DNA from: Prorocentrum cordatum
Lineage: Eukaryota > Sar > Dinophyceae > Prorocentrales > Prorocentraceae
NCBI GenBank assembly: GCA_963575745.1
Contig: CAUYUJ010018472.1
Coordinates: forward strand, 138,271 to 175,770
Length of the DNA stretch: 37,500 nt
Direction: 5' to 3'
Position numbers and translations under genes: made by a program. The notes beneath the pieces were generated by a model that saw only the letters and a list, made by a program, of their open reading frames with translations, ran no database searches and had not been told where the DNA came from. Positions 1-9,164 of the stretch are shown here, piece by piece; the stretch's first letter is position 1, and every line of letters begins with the position of its first letter.

Positions 1-1063
1 ACCCCCTGCGGCACAGCGTAGTTGCTGATGACATCGGGCTCTAATTTCACCTCCCACTTCTCGCAGGATGGAGTCCGAGCCGCCTGTCCCTTTTGCCTTC
101 ACCCTGAGCCTGCTGCCCTAGCTCGCCCGTGTCGCACACGCTGTTCCCAGCGCTGTTACTGACCAGCTCGGGCTCCAGCTTCGCCTCCCACTTCTCGCAG
201 TGTAGCGGCGGATAGCTGATGATATCGGGCTCCATCTTCGTTTTCCTGCTCTTGTTGAGTATCGGCAGCGCCTGCTTCTACTGCTCGCCTGTCTCGCACG
301 CGCTGTGCGCAGCGTTGTCGCCGTCTCGTTCTGGTTCCAGCCGAGAACTGTAGCTGATGGCGTCGGGCTTTTGCTTCGCCTTCCACCGCTCGTTGAGTAG
401 CGCCATAGCCTGCTGCCACTGCCCGCCCTTATCGCACACGTTTTGCACGGCGGAGTAGACTACCACCTTGGGCCCCTGCTTCGCCTCTCACTTCCCGCAC
501 ACGCTGTTCCCAGCGCTATTAGTGACTAGTTCGGGCTCCCGCTTCGCCTCCCGCTTCTTGCAGGATGAGGTCTCGGCTTTTCCGGTCGTACTGATCCCAG
601 GTTTGTAAGTGATGACGTCGGGCTTTCTCTTCACATTCGCCTTCTCGTCGAGTAGCGCCAGAGCTTGCTGCCTTTGCTCGCCTTTCTCACGTGATGCGAG
701 GCCGCCGTTGGGTGTGCCCTGATCCCAGCGCTGATACTGATGACATTGGGCTCGTCCTTCGCCGTCCCCTCGCTCACGCCCGCAGTGACTGTTTGTCGTC
801 GCCGCGCTGCAGCTGCTGACGTTGGGCTCGTCCTTGGCCGTCCCGTCGCCTTCGTGCTCGATGCTCGTCGTCGTCGTCGCCTTGTAGCTGATTGCATCGG
901 GCTCGTCCCTCGCCGTCGCCGCTCGTCCTTCGCCGTGGCCAGCGCTGTGGCTAATGACATCGGGCTCGGACTTCACCTCCCGCTGTTCGCAGCTCGGTGT
1001 CGGGCCACCGCTCTCCCTGAGCCCAGCGTTGCCACTGCTGGTGCTCAAGCTTCGCCTGGCCAC
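1..1063 (-). pseudogene. Pentatricopeptide-repeat (PPR) protein, degenerate, runs off left edge
   Basis: The minus strand encodes repeated PPR-like units: VVVYSAVQNVCDKGGQWQQA followed by MALLNERWKAKQKPDAISY, also KGEQRQQALALLDEKANVKR followed by KPDVITY, and KMEPDIISY. PPR proteins are organelle RNA-binding proteins built of about 35-residue helix pairs, and the 'CEKGGQWQQALALL...EPDVISY' wording is typical of dinoflagellate members. One minus frame stays PPR-like from 1063 to about 50 but is cut by a TGA at 488-490 and a TAG at 278-280. The TAG sits where the motif expects Trp (ETGEQ-stop-KQALPIL), so it looks like TGG mutated to TAG. A further frame change lies near 50, after which EKWEVKLEPDVIS continues to the window edge. 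Units between 600 and 950 are shortened and partly replaced by GTC/GAC-rich repeats. I see this as a decayed gene rather than an expressed one; fragments of a spliced gene are less likely given the in-frame stops. Confidence 0.8.
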
Positions 1064-1411
1064 CGCTGTTGTGGCTGCTGGCGTTGGGTTCCGCTCCTTC
1101 TCTTGCGCACTTGCCGTTCACGTCATAGGTGAACAGGATCTGCATTCCGATATCATCTGGTGACCTGAGCTCAGCCTGGAGGGTCATCCGCACCGCGCGT
1201 CCTTGATTGCAAGGCGTGAGGGGGGGGGGGAGAAAACGACGGAGGAGAAACGAGGACGTCATCGTGCGCGCGTGCCTCGGCGGGTCTTAGTCCCAGCGCT
1301 GCTGCTGCGGACGCGGGGACCCACGATTCTTGATGGCTGATCAACCGCAATGTCACTCCCGAGTTGGCGGCTGATAGTCCAGGCCCTTCCTTCCCCGAGA
1401 GGAATGGCTGA
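1064..1411. other. Gap between PPR pseudogene and next ORF
   Basis: Weak PPR-like debris (EPNASSHNSG) persists on the minus strand to about 1110. The rest is GC-rich with a short G run near 1220 and no frame that looks protein-like. Confidence 0.4.
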
Positions 1412-2032
1412 GGAGGGAGGAAGGAGGAGGGAGGAGGGAGAAAAAGAGGAGGAGGAGGACGGAGCAGGCAGGAGGAGGATGATGCAGAGGAGGAGGAGGA
1501 TCAGGAAGAGGAGAAGGAGTATGCAGCAGCTCGTTCCTCGCAGGACTCCACGCCAGAGACCCTCGCCACCTTCGACGCGCCGTCATCCACGGGGCGCTCG
1601 GTCAGCGAGGACCGCCTGGCCACATCCACGCCACCCCGCTCCCGCCCGGCATCTACCAGATCCGTTCCTCACCCGCTTTGCCCTTCCGCCCTCCCCGTTC
1701 TCAAACATGATGAGCCGCCCAAAGATGTTCTTCAGGCGTACGTAGTTGGCGCCAAGTCTATCTACGATACCATGCAGAAGGAGGGCAACGCGTGCGCGAG
1801 GGATCGCCAGGCGGCGATCGATTTAGCCATCATCTGCGAGTCCCTTGAGGAGACTGGCGGAACGGTCCGCCGGATTCTCCATGGACGCGCGCCAGTAAGT
1901 TGTTTGTCCAAAGAGGACGCGACGAAGCGAAATGCTGCTCTATTCGATTTCGTGGCCCATGGGAAGCTAGTCCTCGTAGACGAGACCTCGGAGGTTGAGA
2001 GACGCAAGGCTTCCCCCGAGCCCCCGAGCTGA
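1412..2032 (+). CDS. Unknown acidic protein, exon or 3' part of a gene
   Basis: An open frame of 206 codons ends at a TGA (2030-2032). From about 1480 it reads like real protein: an acidic stretch (DDAEEEEDQEEEKEYAAARS), a Ser/Thr/Pro-rich linker (about residues 35-85), then a folded-looking segment containing DVLQAYVVGAKSIYDTM and AAIDLAIICESLEETGGTVR and later ALFDFVAHGKLVLVDETSEV. It has no ATG before 1772. An ATG at 1404 in another frame starts an acidic peptide (MAEEGGRRREEGEKEEEEDG), and a slip in the GGA-rich tract 1420-1500 would join the two. Either the start lies there with an indel, or this is an internal exon. I do not recognise the family. A GTAAGT at 1889-1894 could be a splice donor, but the reading frame continues sensibly past it. 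Confidence 0.45.
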   Translation, partial: GGRKEEGGGRKRGGGGRSRQEEDDAEEEEDQEEEKEYAAARSSQDSTPETLATFDAPSSTGRSVSEDRLATSTPPRSRPASTRSVPHPLCPSALPVLKHDEPPKDVLQAYVVGAKSIYDTMQKEGNACARDRQAAIDLAIICESLEETGGTVRRILHGRAPVSCLSKEDATKRNAALFDFVAHGKLVLVDETSEVERRKASPEPPS

Positions 2033-2433
2033 AGAATCGTTTCCTCTCGGCCTCCCCGGAAGAGATGTCTCGCTTCAGACATCAGGCATTGGGCTTCCAG
2101 GTTTATCTTCCTGGATTTCTGGATCCTGGTTGGTGGTGGTAGTGGTGGTTCCTCCTTCCCTTTCTCTCCCCTATCCTCTAATGCTTCCTTTTCTCGTTTC
2201 CAGAATGTGTCATTCCTAACGCAGGTTTGTCGATTATTGTTAAGTTGTGCGTTTCCCGTAGGGAAATGCTATACCTAGGAAAAATTGAACGATTGCAACT
2301 GTCGTCCCCATTTGGGTGACAGGTTCAGCACGCTGGAGAGCTTTCCCTTGCGAGCCCTGACAGGCAGGGCAAATTACTGGCCGTACTCCGTCTTTCGGGG
2401 GTACAAAGCCATCGTGTCTAATCTATGGGGCGT
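2033..2433 (+). other. Non-coding stretch with candidate splice acceptor
   Basis: A T/C-rich run containing CTCTAATGC and ending TTTCTCGTTTCCAG at 2203 looks like an intron 3' end (branch-like A, pyrimidine tract, CAG). No matching donor can be assigned with confidence. The rest shows no supported feature. Confidence 0.35.
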
Positions 2434-2611
2434 GAAAACGACCACAGCCACCGCTCCTCTGTTGTTGCCGCCTTCCAGCCCGCAGAAACAAAGCAGTGGC
2501 TGTGGTCATTTTCGTTGAGCGTGGCACCAGGGAAATGACCACAGCCACTGCTTCTTTTTCGGCCGGCCGGAAGGTGGCGCAAACAAGAGGCAGTGGCTGT
2601 GGTCATTTTCC
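2434..2611. repeat. Two tandem foldback elements of about 80 bp
   Basis: Units 2434-2513 and 2531-2611 each begin with GAAA-type sequence reading GACCACAGCCAC and end with its reverse complement (GTGGCTGTGGTCATTTTC). Each unit is a hairpin with arms of about 22 bp and a short unique loop. The two units differ in their loops but share arms, as expected for a MITE-like foldback family. Arm mismatches are few in both units. Confidence 0.75.
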
Positions 2612-2623
2612 AGTCCCGCATAA

Positions 2624-2776
2624 TCCGAGGCGCGGTTGCTTGAGAGCATCCCGAGGCCGGAACGCCGCCGAGGACCGACGAAAATTGACGACAATTCCTT
2701 GGATATCGAACCCGACAGGCTCCTGCACTTCGTCGAGGTGGAGGAGGGCGAGGCCCTTATCCTCCGACCCAAGTAG
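2624..2776 (+). CDS. Exon-like C-terminal segment containing LHFVEVEE
   Basis: A frame without ATG reads KIDDNSLDIEPDRLLHFVEV then EEGEALILRPK and a TAG at 2774-2776. Its codon use and composition look like genuine protein. It shares 24 consecutive bases (the LHFVEVEE codons) with the small secreted-protein ORF at 25096. If real it is a terminal exon; the upstream splice site is not evident. Function unknown. Confidence 0.35.
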   Translation, partial: SEARLLESIPRPERRRGPTKIDDNSLDIEPDRLLHFVEVEEGEALILRPK

Positions 2777-2783
2777 CCCGTCG

Positions 2784-2966
2784 CCCCCCCCCCCCTCCTC
2801 CTCCTCCTCCTCCTCCTCCTCCTCCTCCTCCTCCTCCTCCTCCTCCTCCTCCTCCTCCTCCTCCTCTCCTCCTCCTCCTCCTCCTCCTCCTCCTCCTCCT
2901 CCTCCTCCTCCTCCTCCTCCTCCTCCTCCTCCTCCTCCTCCTCCTCCTCCTCCTCCTCCTCCCCCC
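2784..2966. repeat. (CCT)n microsatellite
   Basis: Nearly pure CCT/CTC triplets with one interruption near 2865, flanked by C-runs. Confidence 0.95.
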
Positions 2967-3150
2967 GCCCCCCAGGAGGCGAGGATCGTCAGGGACCTGC
3001 ACCGCGAGACCCTCACGGCTGCCTCCACGGCCGAAAGGCTCCTGGCGGTCGAGCGCGACGGGGCAGGCCCGGCCGCCTGCTTCGCGTCCCGCCAGCCCTT
3101 GGCCTGCCGCCAGCGCGGTCGCCGCCGTCTGCTTTTGCTCCTCGCCCGTT

Positions 3151-3217
3151 GAGGAGGAGGAGGAGGAGGAGGAGGAGGAGGAGGAGGAGGAGGAGGAGGG
3201 GGAGGAGGAGGAGGAGG
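3151..3217. repeat. (GGA)n microsatellite
   Basis: GGA triplets, opposite in polarity to the CCT tract 190 bp upstream, so the two tracts could form a long foldback. Confidence 0.9.
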
Positions 3218-3223
3218 TGCCTC

Positions 3224-3379
3224 AAGTCGGGCGTGCCCCTCTACAGGAGGAATATTCGAAGATAGTCGAAGATTAGTCTGGGGACGATCTTTCGATTATT
3301 GTTTGACCCTTTGGGGAATATGTTCGACTATTGTTTCCTTCTCGTCCAAAATACCCCTGTAGGAGGACGCGCCCGACCT
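3224..3379. mobile_element. TIR element, AAGTCGGGC family (complete)
   Basis: The left end AAGTCGGGCGTGCCCCTCTA is matched at the right end by an inverted copy (AGGTCGGGCGCGTCCTCCTA on the other strand). The total of 156 bp is close to the 155 bp of the copy at 28349. The interior carries the family signature AGTCTGGGGACGAT and a T-rich stretch. No coding capacity: a non-autonomous MITE-like or introner-like element. Confidence 0.8.
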
Positions 3380-4077
3380 GACCGTGGTCTCCCTCTCCGT
3401 CGCCGCGCGGCAATGACTGCTTGGATCAGGCGGCGCTGGCGCGGATGGCCGCCGTCGACTCGCGAGGATGCTCTTCCACGAGCTGACGGTGCCCACGGGG
3501 CTCGTCTTGGGCGTCCGGTCGTGCTCCGACCCCCCCCCCTCCCTCGCCGCAGCACACCTACGACGGGTCCAGCCCCCCTCCTCGTCGTGCAGAGGCGGCG
3601 GCGGGGAGGTTCCTCGCAGCGTTCGGCTCCCGCGGGGTTTTCGGCCCCCGCGGGGGGCTTCTTCGCAGTTTTTCGGTTCCCCCTGGGCCCCGGACCCCGT
3701 CGAAAAACGATCGGGGCTCGAACAATTGTCTCGATGGAGGGGTCTGACTCGACCTCGGTCGGCATGTGTTCTGTGGCGCTATACTCGGGACGACCAAGCC
3801 GGTCCTGGGGTTGGGGTCTGGACCTCCGTTGGTCTGCGTCGAGGCGTTGGCTCGTGTTCCATCTCTGCGCTGCGCGCCCGTGCGCGCCCCGGAGCGTTCC
3901 GACCCCCCGCCTGGCGGGGTGGCGCCGGCGGCGGGGTTTGGCCTGGCCTTCGATCCCCGACGCCTCTCTTCCCTGGGCGGGGCGCGACTGCTGTTTCCCC
4001 CCCGCGCAGGGTGGGACGCTCGGCGGGGAAAGTTCGGGGGGTGTCAGACTCAAGCAGTGGCGGAGCGTCCTGGCTCA
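3380..4077. other. GC-rich stretch without supported gene
   Basis: Several long frames are open on both strands because stop codons are rare here. None looks like folded protein, and the composition is dominated by CCCCGCG-type words. I assign nothing. Confidence 0.5.
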
Positions 4078-4256
4078 CCCATAGGCCTACCAGGGAATGT
4101 TCTAAGAACCTGTTGTGGTTTGCACGGCATGTTCTCAGAACACTTCTGGCTGAGACAGTCGTGGTTTAACACATCGGGCTTGTATGTTCTACGAACACTG
4201 GCTTTGCTTTTGGAACATGTTGGGGTTGTGAGAACATGTCGTGGTAGGCCTATGGG
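4078..4256. mobile_element. TIR element with CCCATAGGCCTACCA ends
   Basis: CCCATAGGCCTACCA at 4078 is inverted as TGGTAGGCCTATGGG ending at 4256. Inside are several ATGTTCT/AGAACAT half-palindromes (for example GGCATGTTCTCAGAACAC near 4128). A lone right end recurs at about 4400-4424. No ORF; MITE-like. Confidence 0.65.
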
Positions 4257-4262
4257 AATGCC

Positions 4263-4795
4263 GGGACGGTCGGTCCCTGGTCCACAGACAGGGGCGCTGC
4301 TCCCAGGGTCCGCTGGCAAGCTGGGTCCGCAGTGGAGGCGGCACGCCCGTCCGCGCGTGCACACCCGGCCAGCGCGGCAGTGCCCCTCTTGGGCTCCAGG
4401 AACATATTGTGGTAGGCCTATGGGAGGAAAGACAGGTCTACTCTGTAAGAACGGTTTTTTGAAGGCAGATCTGCCTTCAAGAAAGAACGGCTTTTTGAAG
4501 GCAGATCCGTAAGAACGGTCTTTTGAAGGCAGATCTGCCTTCAGAAAACCGTTCTTACAGGATTGAAGGCGGATCTGCCTTCAAAAAACCGTTCTTACAG
4601 TGCGGGGACGGTCGGCCCCTGCTCCACGGACCGGGGCGCTGCTCCCAGGGGCCCGCTGGCAAGCTGAGTGCCCGCAGTGGAGGCGGCACGCCCGTGGTCG
4701 CCCGGGCCCCAGGAGAGCGGCACCGCGCGTGCACGTCCGGCCAGCGCGGCAGTGCCCCTCTTGGGGGGCGGCGCAGGTGCCTGGAACAACATATC
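4263..4795. repeat. Diverged direct duplication flanking a palindrome cluster
   Basis: Copy A (about 4263-4405) and copy B (about 4605-4795) both run from GGGACGGTCGG through GGGGCGCTGCTCCCAGGG, GCTGGCAAGCTG and GCAGTGGAGGCGGCACGCCC to GGCAGTGCCCCTCTTGGG. Copy B has an extra insert of about 35 bp. The palindromes at 4443-4600 lie exactly between them. Confidence 0.75.
4443..4600. repeat. Nested palindromes
   Basis: A perfect 29-bp inverted repeat (4443-4471 with 4572-4600, arm beginning CTGTAAGAACGG) encloses a 50-bp near-palindrome (4509-4558, two mismatched pairs, centre AGATCT). All arms are built of the same words, GTAAGAACGGT and GAAGGCAGATC. It can form a large cruciform. Confidence 0.9.
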
Positions 4796-4920
4796 CCTAT
4801 CCCTATGCTGGGCATCTCCTCATCACGATGCCAATCTCAGGGATTCCCTCATTTTTTGAGGGCGCATCCCTAAGATCGTCATCGCTTTTTTTTGGCGTGT
4901 CAATCTTAGGGACAGGGATA
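4792..4920. mobile_element. Foldback element with TATCCCTRTCCCTA ends
   Basis: TATCCCTATCCCTA at the left is inverted at the right (TAGGGACAGGGATA). An inner CCCTCATTTTTTGAGGG hairpin sits at the centre, and imperfect pairing runs along most of the 129 bp. MITE-like, no ORF. Confidence 0.6.
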
Positions 4921-5260
4921 AGTTCGAGGCTGGTGAATGTCATTTGCAGATGAATGCCGCGTCGCGCGTTCTGAAGTGAAATTGGGCGTGGGCTTGTCGC
5001 CGCCGGCTTTGGGGCAGTCCGGGATGTAGCCAGCTTTCGGTGGCCCAGCGCTCACAGAAGGGCCAACGTTCCAGCGCACTGTCAAACACACAGCCCCGCA
5101 ATCGCGGACAGCGGTGAGCAGGCGCTTGGGTTGCCTTGCCAAGGCTGCGAGGATTGAGCGCTACTGTGCAGAAGCCAGCCGTGCGCTATGATACGGAGCT
5201 GCCTCGGGCAATTCTGCAATCGTGCCAGCGCAGCAATCTGGGTGGCAAGTATTCCAGTCT
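4921..5260. other. No feature seen
   Basis: Mixed-composition DNA with no protein-like frame and no repeat I could detect. Confidence 0.4.
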
Positions 5261-5800
5261 CGTAGCTCTGTTGGGGGCCTCTTCAGCTGTCTCGGAGAAG
5301 TTCTGGAGGCCTCTTGGGCCGTCTTGCGTCGGAAGCTCGAAACGGCGAGAACGCTAAAATCATCGAAAAGACAAGACAATCAATGGTGTTCGCCTTTCGG
5401 GGCCATCTTGGGAAGGCTCTCGGGGGCTTCTTTTGGCTCTCTTGGGGCCTCCTGGGCCCTCTCGGGGCGAAAGGCTTGACATGTCAGCCCGTGTTCACCC
5501 TCTTGGGGCCGTGTTGGGGCCCTCTTTGACATTCTTGGGCGCCTCTTGGGCCCTGCTGTAGCCCTGTTGGGCCGTCTTAGCGCCCTCTTGGGAGCCTCTT
5601 GGGTCGTCTTGGGACATTCGAGCACCCAAGGAGAATCAATGACTCTTGCCTCTCGGGACCCTCGTGGGAAGGCTCTTGGGGCTCGTCTTGGGACGCCTCG
5701 GCGGTCTCGTGGGCCGTCTCGAAGCCATCTTTGGGCCGCCCTTGAGGCCCCAAAGGTGGCCCATCCTGGAACGATCCTGGGCCACCTTGGAGGCATCTGC
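5261..5800. repeat. CTCTTGGGGCC degenerate minisatellite, block 1
   Basis: Irregular repeats of TCTTGG/CTCTTGGGGCC words, strongly G/T-skewed on the plus strand. It contains one copy of the spacer seen in the larger block (GGAAGCTCGAAACGG then AATCAATG near 5330-5385). The open frames on both strands are products of the repeat. Confidence 0.75.
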
Positions 5801-5838
5801 GCCTCGGCAGCGCGAACCTTGTTGTGTTTTGCTAGGGT

Positions 5839-5981
5839 TAAGTCGGGCCTGTCCCCCTACAGGGGGACTTTCGACGAACAATTAAAAATCCCAAATGGTA
5901 AAAACAAAAAAAAAAAAAAACGTTACTCAAAACATAGCCCCCAGATGATTGTTGGACTATTTTTTAGTATTTTCCAGCGGG
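5839..5981. mobile_element. TIR element, AAGTCGGGC family (left end only)
   Basis: The left end AAGTCGGGCCTGTCCCCCTA is intact and the family interior (GATGATTGTTGGACTATTTT) follows an A-run, but no inverted right end is present before the next copy. Confidence 0.65.
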
Positions 5982-5983
5982 GT

Positions 5984-6305
5984 GGTGCACGCAGTTGGGT
6001 GTTTCCAGGGGGGGGGGAGCTTGCAACATTACCTTTAAGTCGGGCCTGTCCCCCTACAGGGGGATTTTCGACGGAAAATAAAACATACTTCAAAAATAGT
6101 CAAATAATCCCAAGATAGTCTGGGGACAATGTTTTGAGTATTTGTGTTGCCTTTTTGGGTTTATGTTTGGGGTATTTTTTATTTGTCTTAGAAAATCCCC
6201 CTGTAGGGGGGCAGGCCCGACGTAATGCTAGGGGTTGTTGCCTCGGGAAGAAGGAGTGGTGCACGCAGCTGGGTGCTTCCAGGGGGGGGGGGTGCAACAT
6301 CACCT
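5984..6305. repeat. Direct repeats bracketing a TIR element
   Basis: GGTGCACGCAG-TGGGTG-TTCCAGG, a G-run, then GCAACAT-ACCT occurs at 5984-6034 and again at 6258-6305 with three transitions. The complete TIR element 6037-6223 lies between them. Confidence 0.75.
6037..6223. mobile_element. TIR element, AAGTCGGGC family (complete)
   Basis: The left end AAGTCGGGCCTGTCCCCCTA is matched by an inverted right end (ACGTCGGGCCTGCCCCCCTA on the other strand). The interior carries AGATAGTCTGGGGACAATG and T-rich sequence. Length 187 bp. The TIRs pair over more than 30 positions. Confidence 0.8.
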
Positions 6306-6524
6306 ATACGACCACCCTTCGGGTGAGAAGGAGGCAGGGCGGGGGGGAGAGGGAAATCCACTGACAGCAGCTGCGATGACTGTGATGGCGATGAGAGGGC
6401 GACACTGCACGAGGACGCTCACGGTGAGAATGAATAATGGTGATTGGAATGAAGGCGACACAGCCGCGATGGAGGTCACACTACATACATGCGACCTCGC
6501 ATTCGACTCCACTCGACTGATCTC

Positions 6525-6660
6525 ACCTCCGGTTTCACCATCGATCCCATTATCGATCTCAGCATCGATCTCACAATCGATCACGCCATCGATCGGAATA
6601 TCGGTCTCACAAAGTATTTCAATTTCGATCTTACGATCGATCCCATCAACAGGTCCCACT
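6525..6660. repeat. 12-bp ATCGATCTCACA tandem repeat
   Basis: ATCGAT recurs every 12 bp (near 6540, 6552, 6564, 6576 and 6588), then the repeat becomes degenerate. Confidence 0.75.
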
Positions 6661-7204
6661 AACGATCTCATAACGAGTGGTGTTCAGTACGAGCGGGACA
6701 CCAGCGGAGCAACGTCGGGACATCATCGGAACACAAGCGGGCCACCGCCACCGCAACGGACATTACGGTCACGAATTCCGCCAGAACAACATGAAAGGCA
6801 AGTGGCAATGGCGGAGACGATATTAGGAACGATGACTCGCACTCTTTTCCCGGCAAGGGCTGGGGCCCAGGGTTCTCTTTTAGTTTTGTTGCCCCCAGTT
6901 TCGACTTGGAGCAGGCCAGCGAATTTCTGGTGAGATAAATAACGAGGTCCAAGAGGGCTGGCGAATTAAATAGTTGAGGATGTCCCGAGCGAAACGCTGG
7001 TTTTTTGAACTTCCGATCGATCAAACACATGGTAAAGTAAACATTGCTGTTCGTTGCGGATGTCTCTAGCGCAACGCTTGTTTTGCAGAATTGGTTGAGG
7101 ACGTCTCGAGCGAAACGCTTGTTTTGTGCTATAGATGGTTCCTCTCCTGGGGATCAACATTCAGAGGATGTCTCAGGAAAAATGCTTGCTTTCAAGTGCC
7201 CAGG
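6661..7204. other. Non-coding lead-in to the 75-bp array
   Basis: Isolated copies of the array core (GATGTCCCGAGCGAAACGCT near 6980, and variants near 7060 and 7100) occur at irregular spacing with unique DNA between them. No gene supported. Confidence 0.5.
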
Positions 7205-8060
7205 TCTTGATGATGTCTCGAGCAAGACGCCTGGTTTCACGTGTCCAGGTCGCCCAGGCGGATGTCTAGCATGAGGATGTGTGGAGAACGTCTCGAGCGA
7301 AACGCTTGTTTTCACTTGCCCACGTCGCCCAGGCGGAGGTCTAACATGAAGATGTGTGGAGGGTGTCTCATGCGAGACGCTTGCTTTCACGTGTCCAGGT
7401 CGCCCAGGCGGATATTTAGCATGAGGAGGTGTTGAGAACGTCTCGAGCGAAACGCTTGTTTTCACGTGCCCATGTCGTCCAGGCGGATGTCTAACATGAA
7501 GATGTTCGGAGGATGTCTCGAGCGAACCGCTCGTTTTCGCGTGTCCAGGTCGCCCAGGCGGATATCTAACATGAGGATATGTTGAGGATGTGTCGAGCGA
7601 AACGCTTCGTGTTACATGTCCAGGGCGCCCAGGCGGATATCTAGCATGAGGATGTGTTGAGGACGTCTCGAGCGAGACGCTTGCCTTCTCGTGTCTGGGT
7701 CGCCCAGGCGGATATCTAACCTGAGGATGTGTCGAGGATGTGTCGAGCGAAACGCCTCGTTTTACATGTCCAGGGCGCCCAGGCGGATGCCTGAGCATGA
7801 GGATGTGTTGAGGACGTCTCGAGCGAGACGCTTGCCTTCTCGTGTCTGGGTCGCCACCGCGGATGTCTAACATGAGGATGTGTCGAGGATGTGTCGAGCG
7901 AAACGCCTCGTTTTACATGTCCAGGGCGCCCAGGCGGATGCCTGAGCATGAGGATGTGTTGAGGACGTCTCGAGCGAGACGCTTGCCTTCCCGTGTCCGG
8001 GTCGCAACCGCGGATGCCCAGCAGGAGGATTTGTCGAGCACGTCTCGAGCGAGACGCCTG
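7205..8060. repeat. 75-bp tandem array, about 12 units
   Basis: The CTCGAG/GTCGAG anchor recurs at 7217, 7292, 7367, 7442, 7517, 7592, 7667, 7742, 7818, 7893, 7969 and 8044, spaced 75 or 76 bp. From 7592 the units alternate in two types, giving a higher-order dimer of about 151 bp. A 75-bp unit equals 25 codons, so a minus-strand frame stays open for 239 codons as a repeating peptide (YPPGRPGHVKASVSLETSST). I treat it as a satellite; a coding role is possible but unsupported. Confidence 0.9.
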
Positions 8061-9072
8061 TCGCAGTGCAGGGTGCGTCGCCGTCCAGCCGCGCCCGTCC
8101 GTGGGGCGCGGCGCCCCATGGGCGCGCCCTGGCGCGCAACCCTGGCGGCGCGTCCCTTGCGGCGTTCTGGCGTGACGGGCCCTGGCACGTCCCCTCGCAC
8201 GCCACTCGGCGTTGCACGTGCCCTGGCTCCTCCTCTGCCGCGCTTCCTGGCTCGCCCCCGGGCGTTTCCCCTGCCCGCCCCGCGGCGCGCCCCCTGCAGC
8301 GTCCCTTGGCATGGCGTCCTCTGGCCGCCCCATGGTGCGCGCCCTGGCACGTCCCGTGGCAGGTCCCTGACACGTCCCGGGCACGTCCCCTGCCTGATAC
8401 GTCCCCTGACACGCCCCCTGTCGCATCCCCTACTTGGCGCGTCCGTGAGCCTGTGCCCCGTGTCGTTGAGACGGATTTGAGGCAGAGTTGATTGAACGTC
8501 CCGCACGTTTCCATTTCAACCAGCTCTGGTGCAGCTACCATGTGCTCCGACAGCTCGAGCTTAAGACCCAGATCAGTTCGGTCAGGACTCGGATGCAAAG
8601 GAGGGCTCGATCCGCAACGCTCTAGAGCACAATCGCGGCACGGCACGTCAGCAGTTCAGCACGGCGCAGCACAGCACAGCCCTTGGCACGGTGCATCAAG
8701 ATCGAGAAACTCGGCATTGCAAATGCCCGTCGCCCACTCATGTGTCTTGGAAAGGTTGCCGTGCCTCACAATTCCGCATTCCTTTTTCCGGGCTCGTGGG
8801 CCGATCGTGTCTGGGACTTTGGGGCGGACGGTGAGTTGCCCGTGTTGTCGGCGGAGGAGGCAGGCGACGAGGGCGAGGAGGCGGAGGAGGATGAGTGCCA
8901 GCAGGAGGATCAGGACCAGTGCCAGGGCCAGCTCACTACCAGCCAGCATAAGCTCAGTGCCCTGTATGCGCTGTCGGGCGCTGCGAACTTGATGTGTGAT
9001 TCCCCACATCCAGAGTGGGGTCTCTTGTTTTCTCTGGACACCCCGCGCAGGAACCAGAGCACACACTAGATC
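8061..9072. other. Low-complexity DNA, no firm gene
   Basis: 8060-8460 is made of degenerate CCTGGCACGTCCC-type words. 8490-9070 has unique-looking DNA with one acidic plus-strand frame (GADGELPVLSAEEAGDEGEE near 8820) and a hydrophobic minus-strand alternative. Neither is convincing enough to call. Confidence 0.4.
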
Positions 9073-9147
9073 ATCACCCACTCACTCACTCACTCACTCA
9101 CTCACTCACTCACTCACTCACTCACTCACTCACTCACTCACTCACTC
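9073..9147. repeat. (TCAC)n microsatellite
   Basis: About 18 uninterrupted CACT/TCAC tetramers. Confidence 0.95.
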
Positions 9148-9164
9148 CCCCTCTCATTCGCTAG

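Noticed and set aside
2603-3028. Long Gly/Glu-rich or Pro-rich ORFs across the CCT tract
   Set aside because: They are translations of a triplet microsatellite; open on both strands with no unique sequence.
7154-8060. CRISPR-like array
   Set aside because: Units are full-length tandem copies without unique spacers, and the genome is eukaryotic.
7154-8646. Minus-strand repeat-protein genes over the 75-bp array
   Set aside because: Open because the unit is 25 codons long; no start, unique domain or conserved flank. Kept as a finding only.
8656-9081. Minus-strand ORF with a Leu/Ala-rich apparent membrane segment
   Set aside because: The segment is the complement of GAG/CAG-rich DNA that would read as acidic/Gln on plus; neither strand is convincing.
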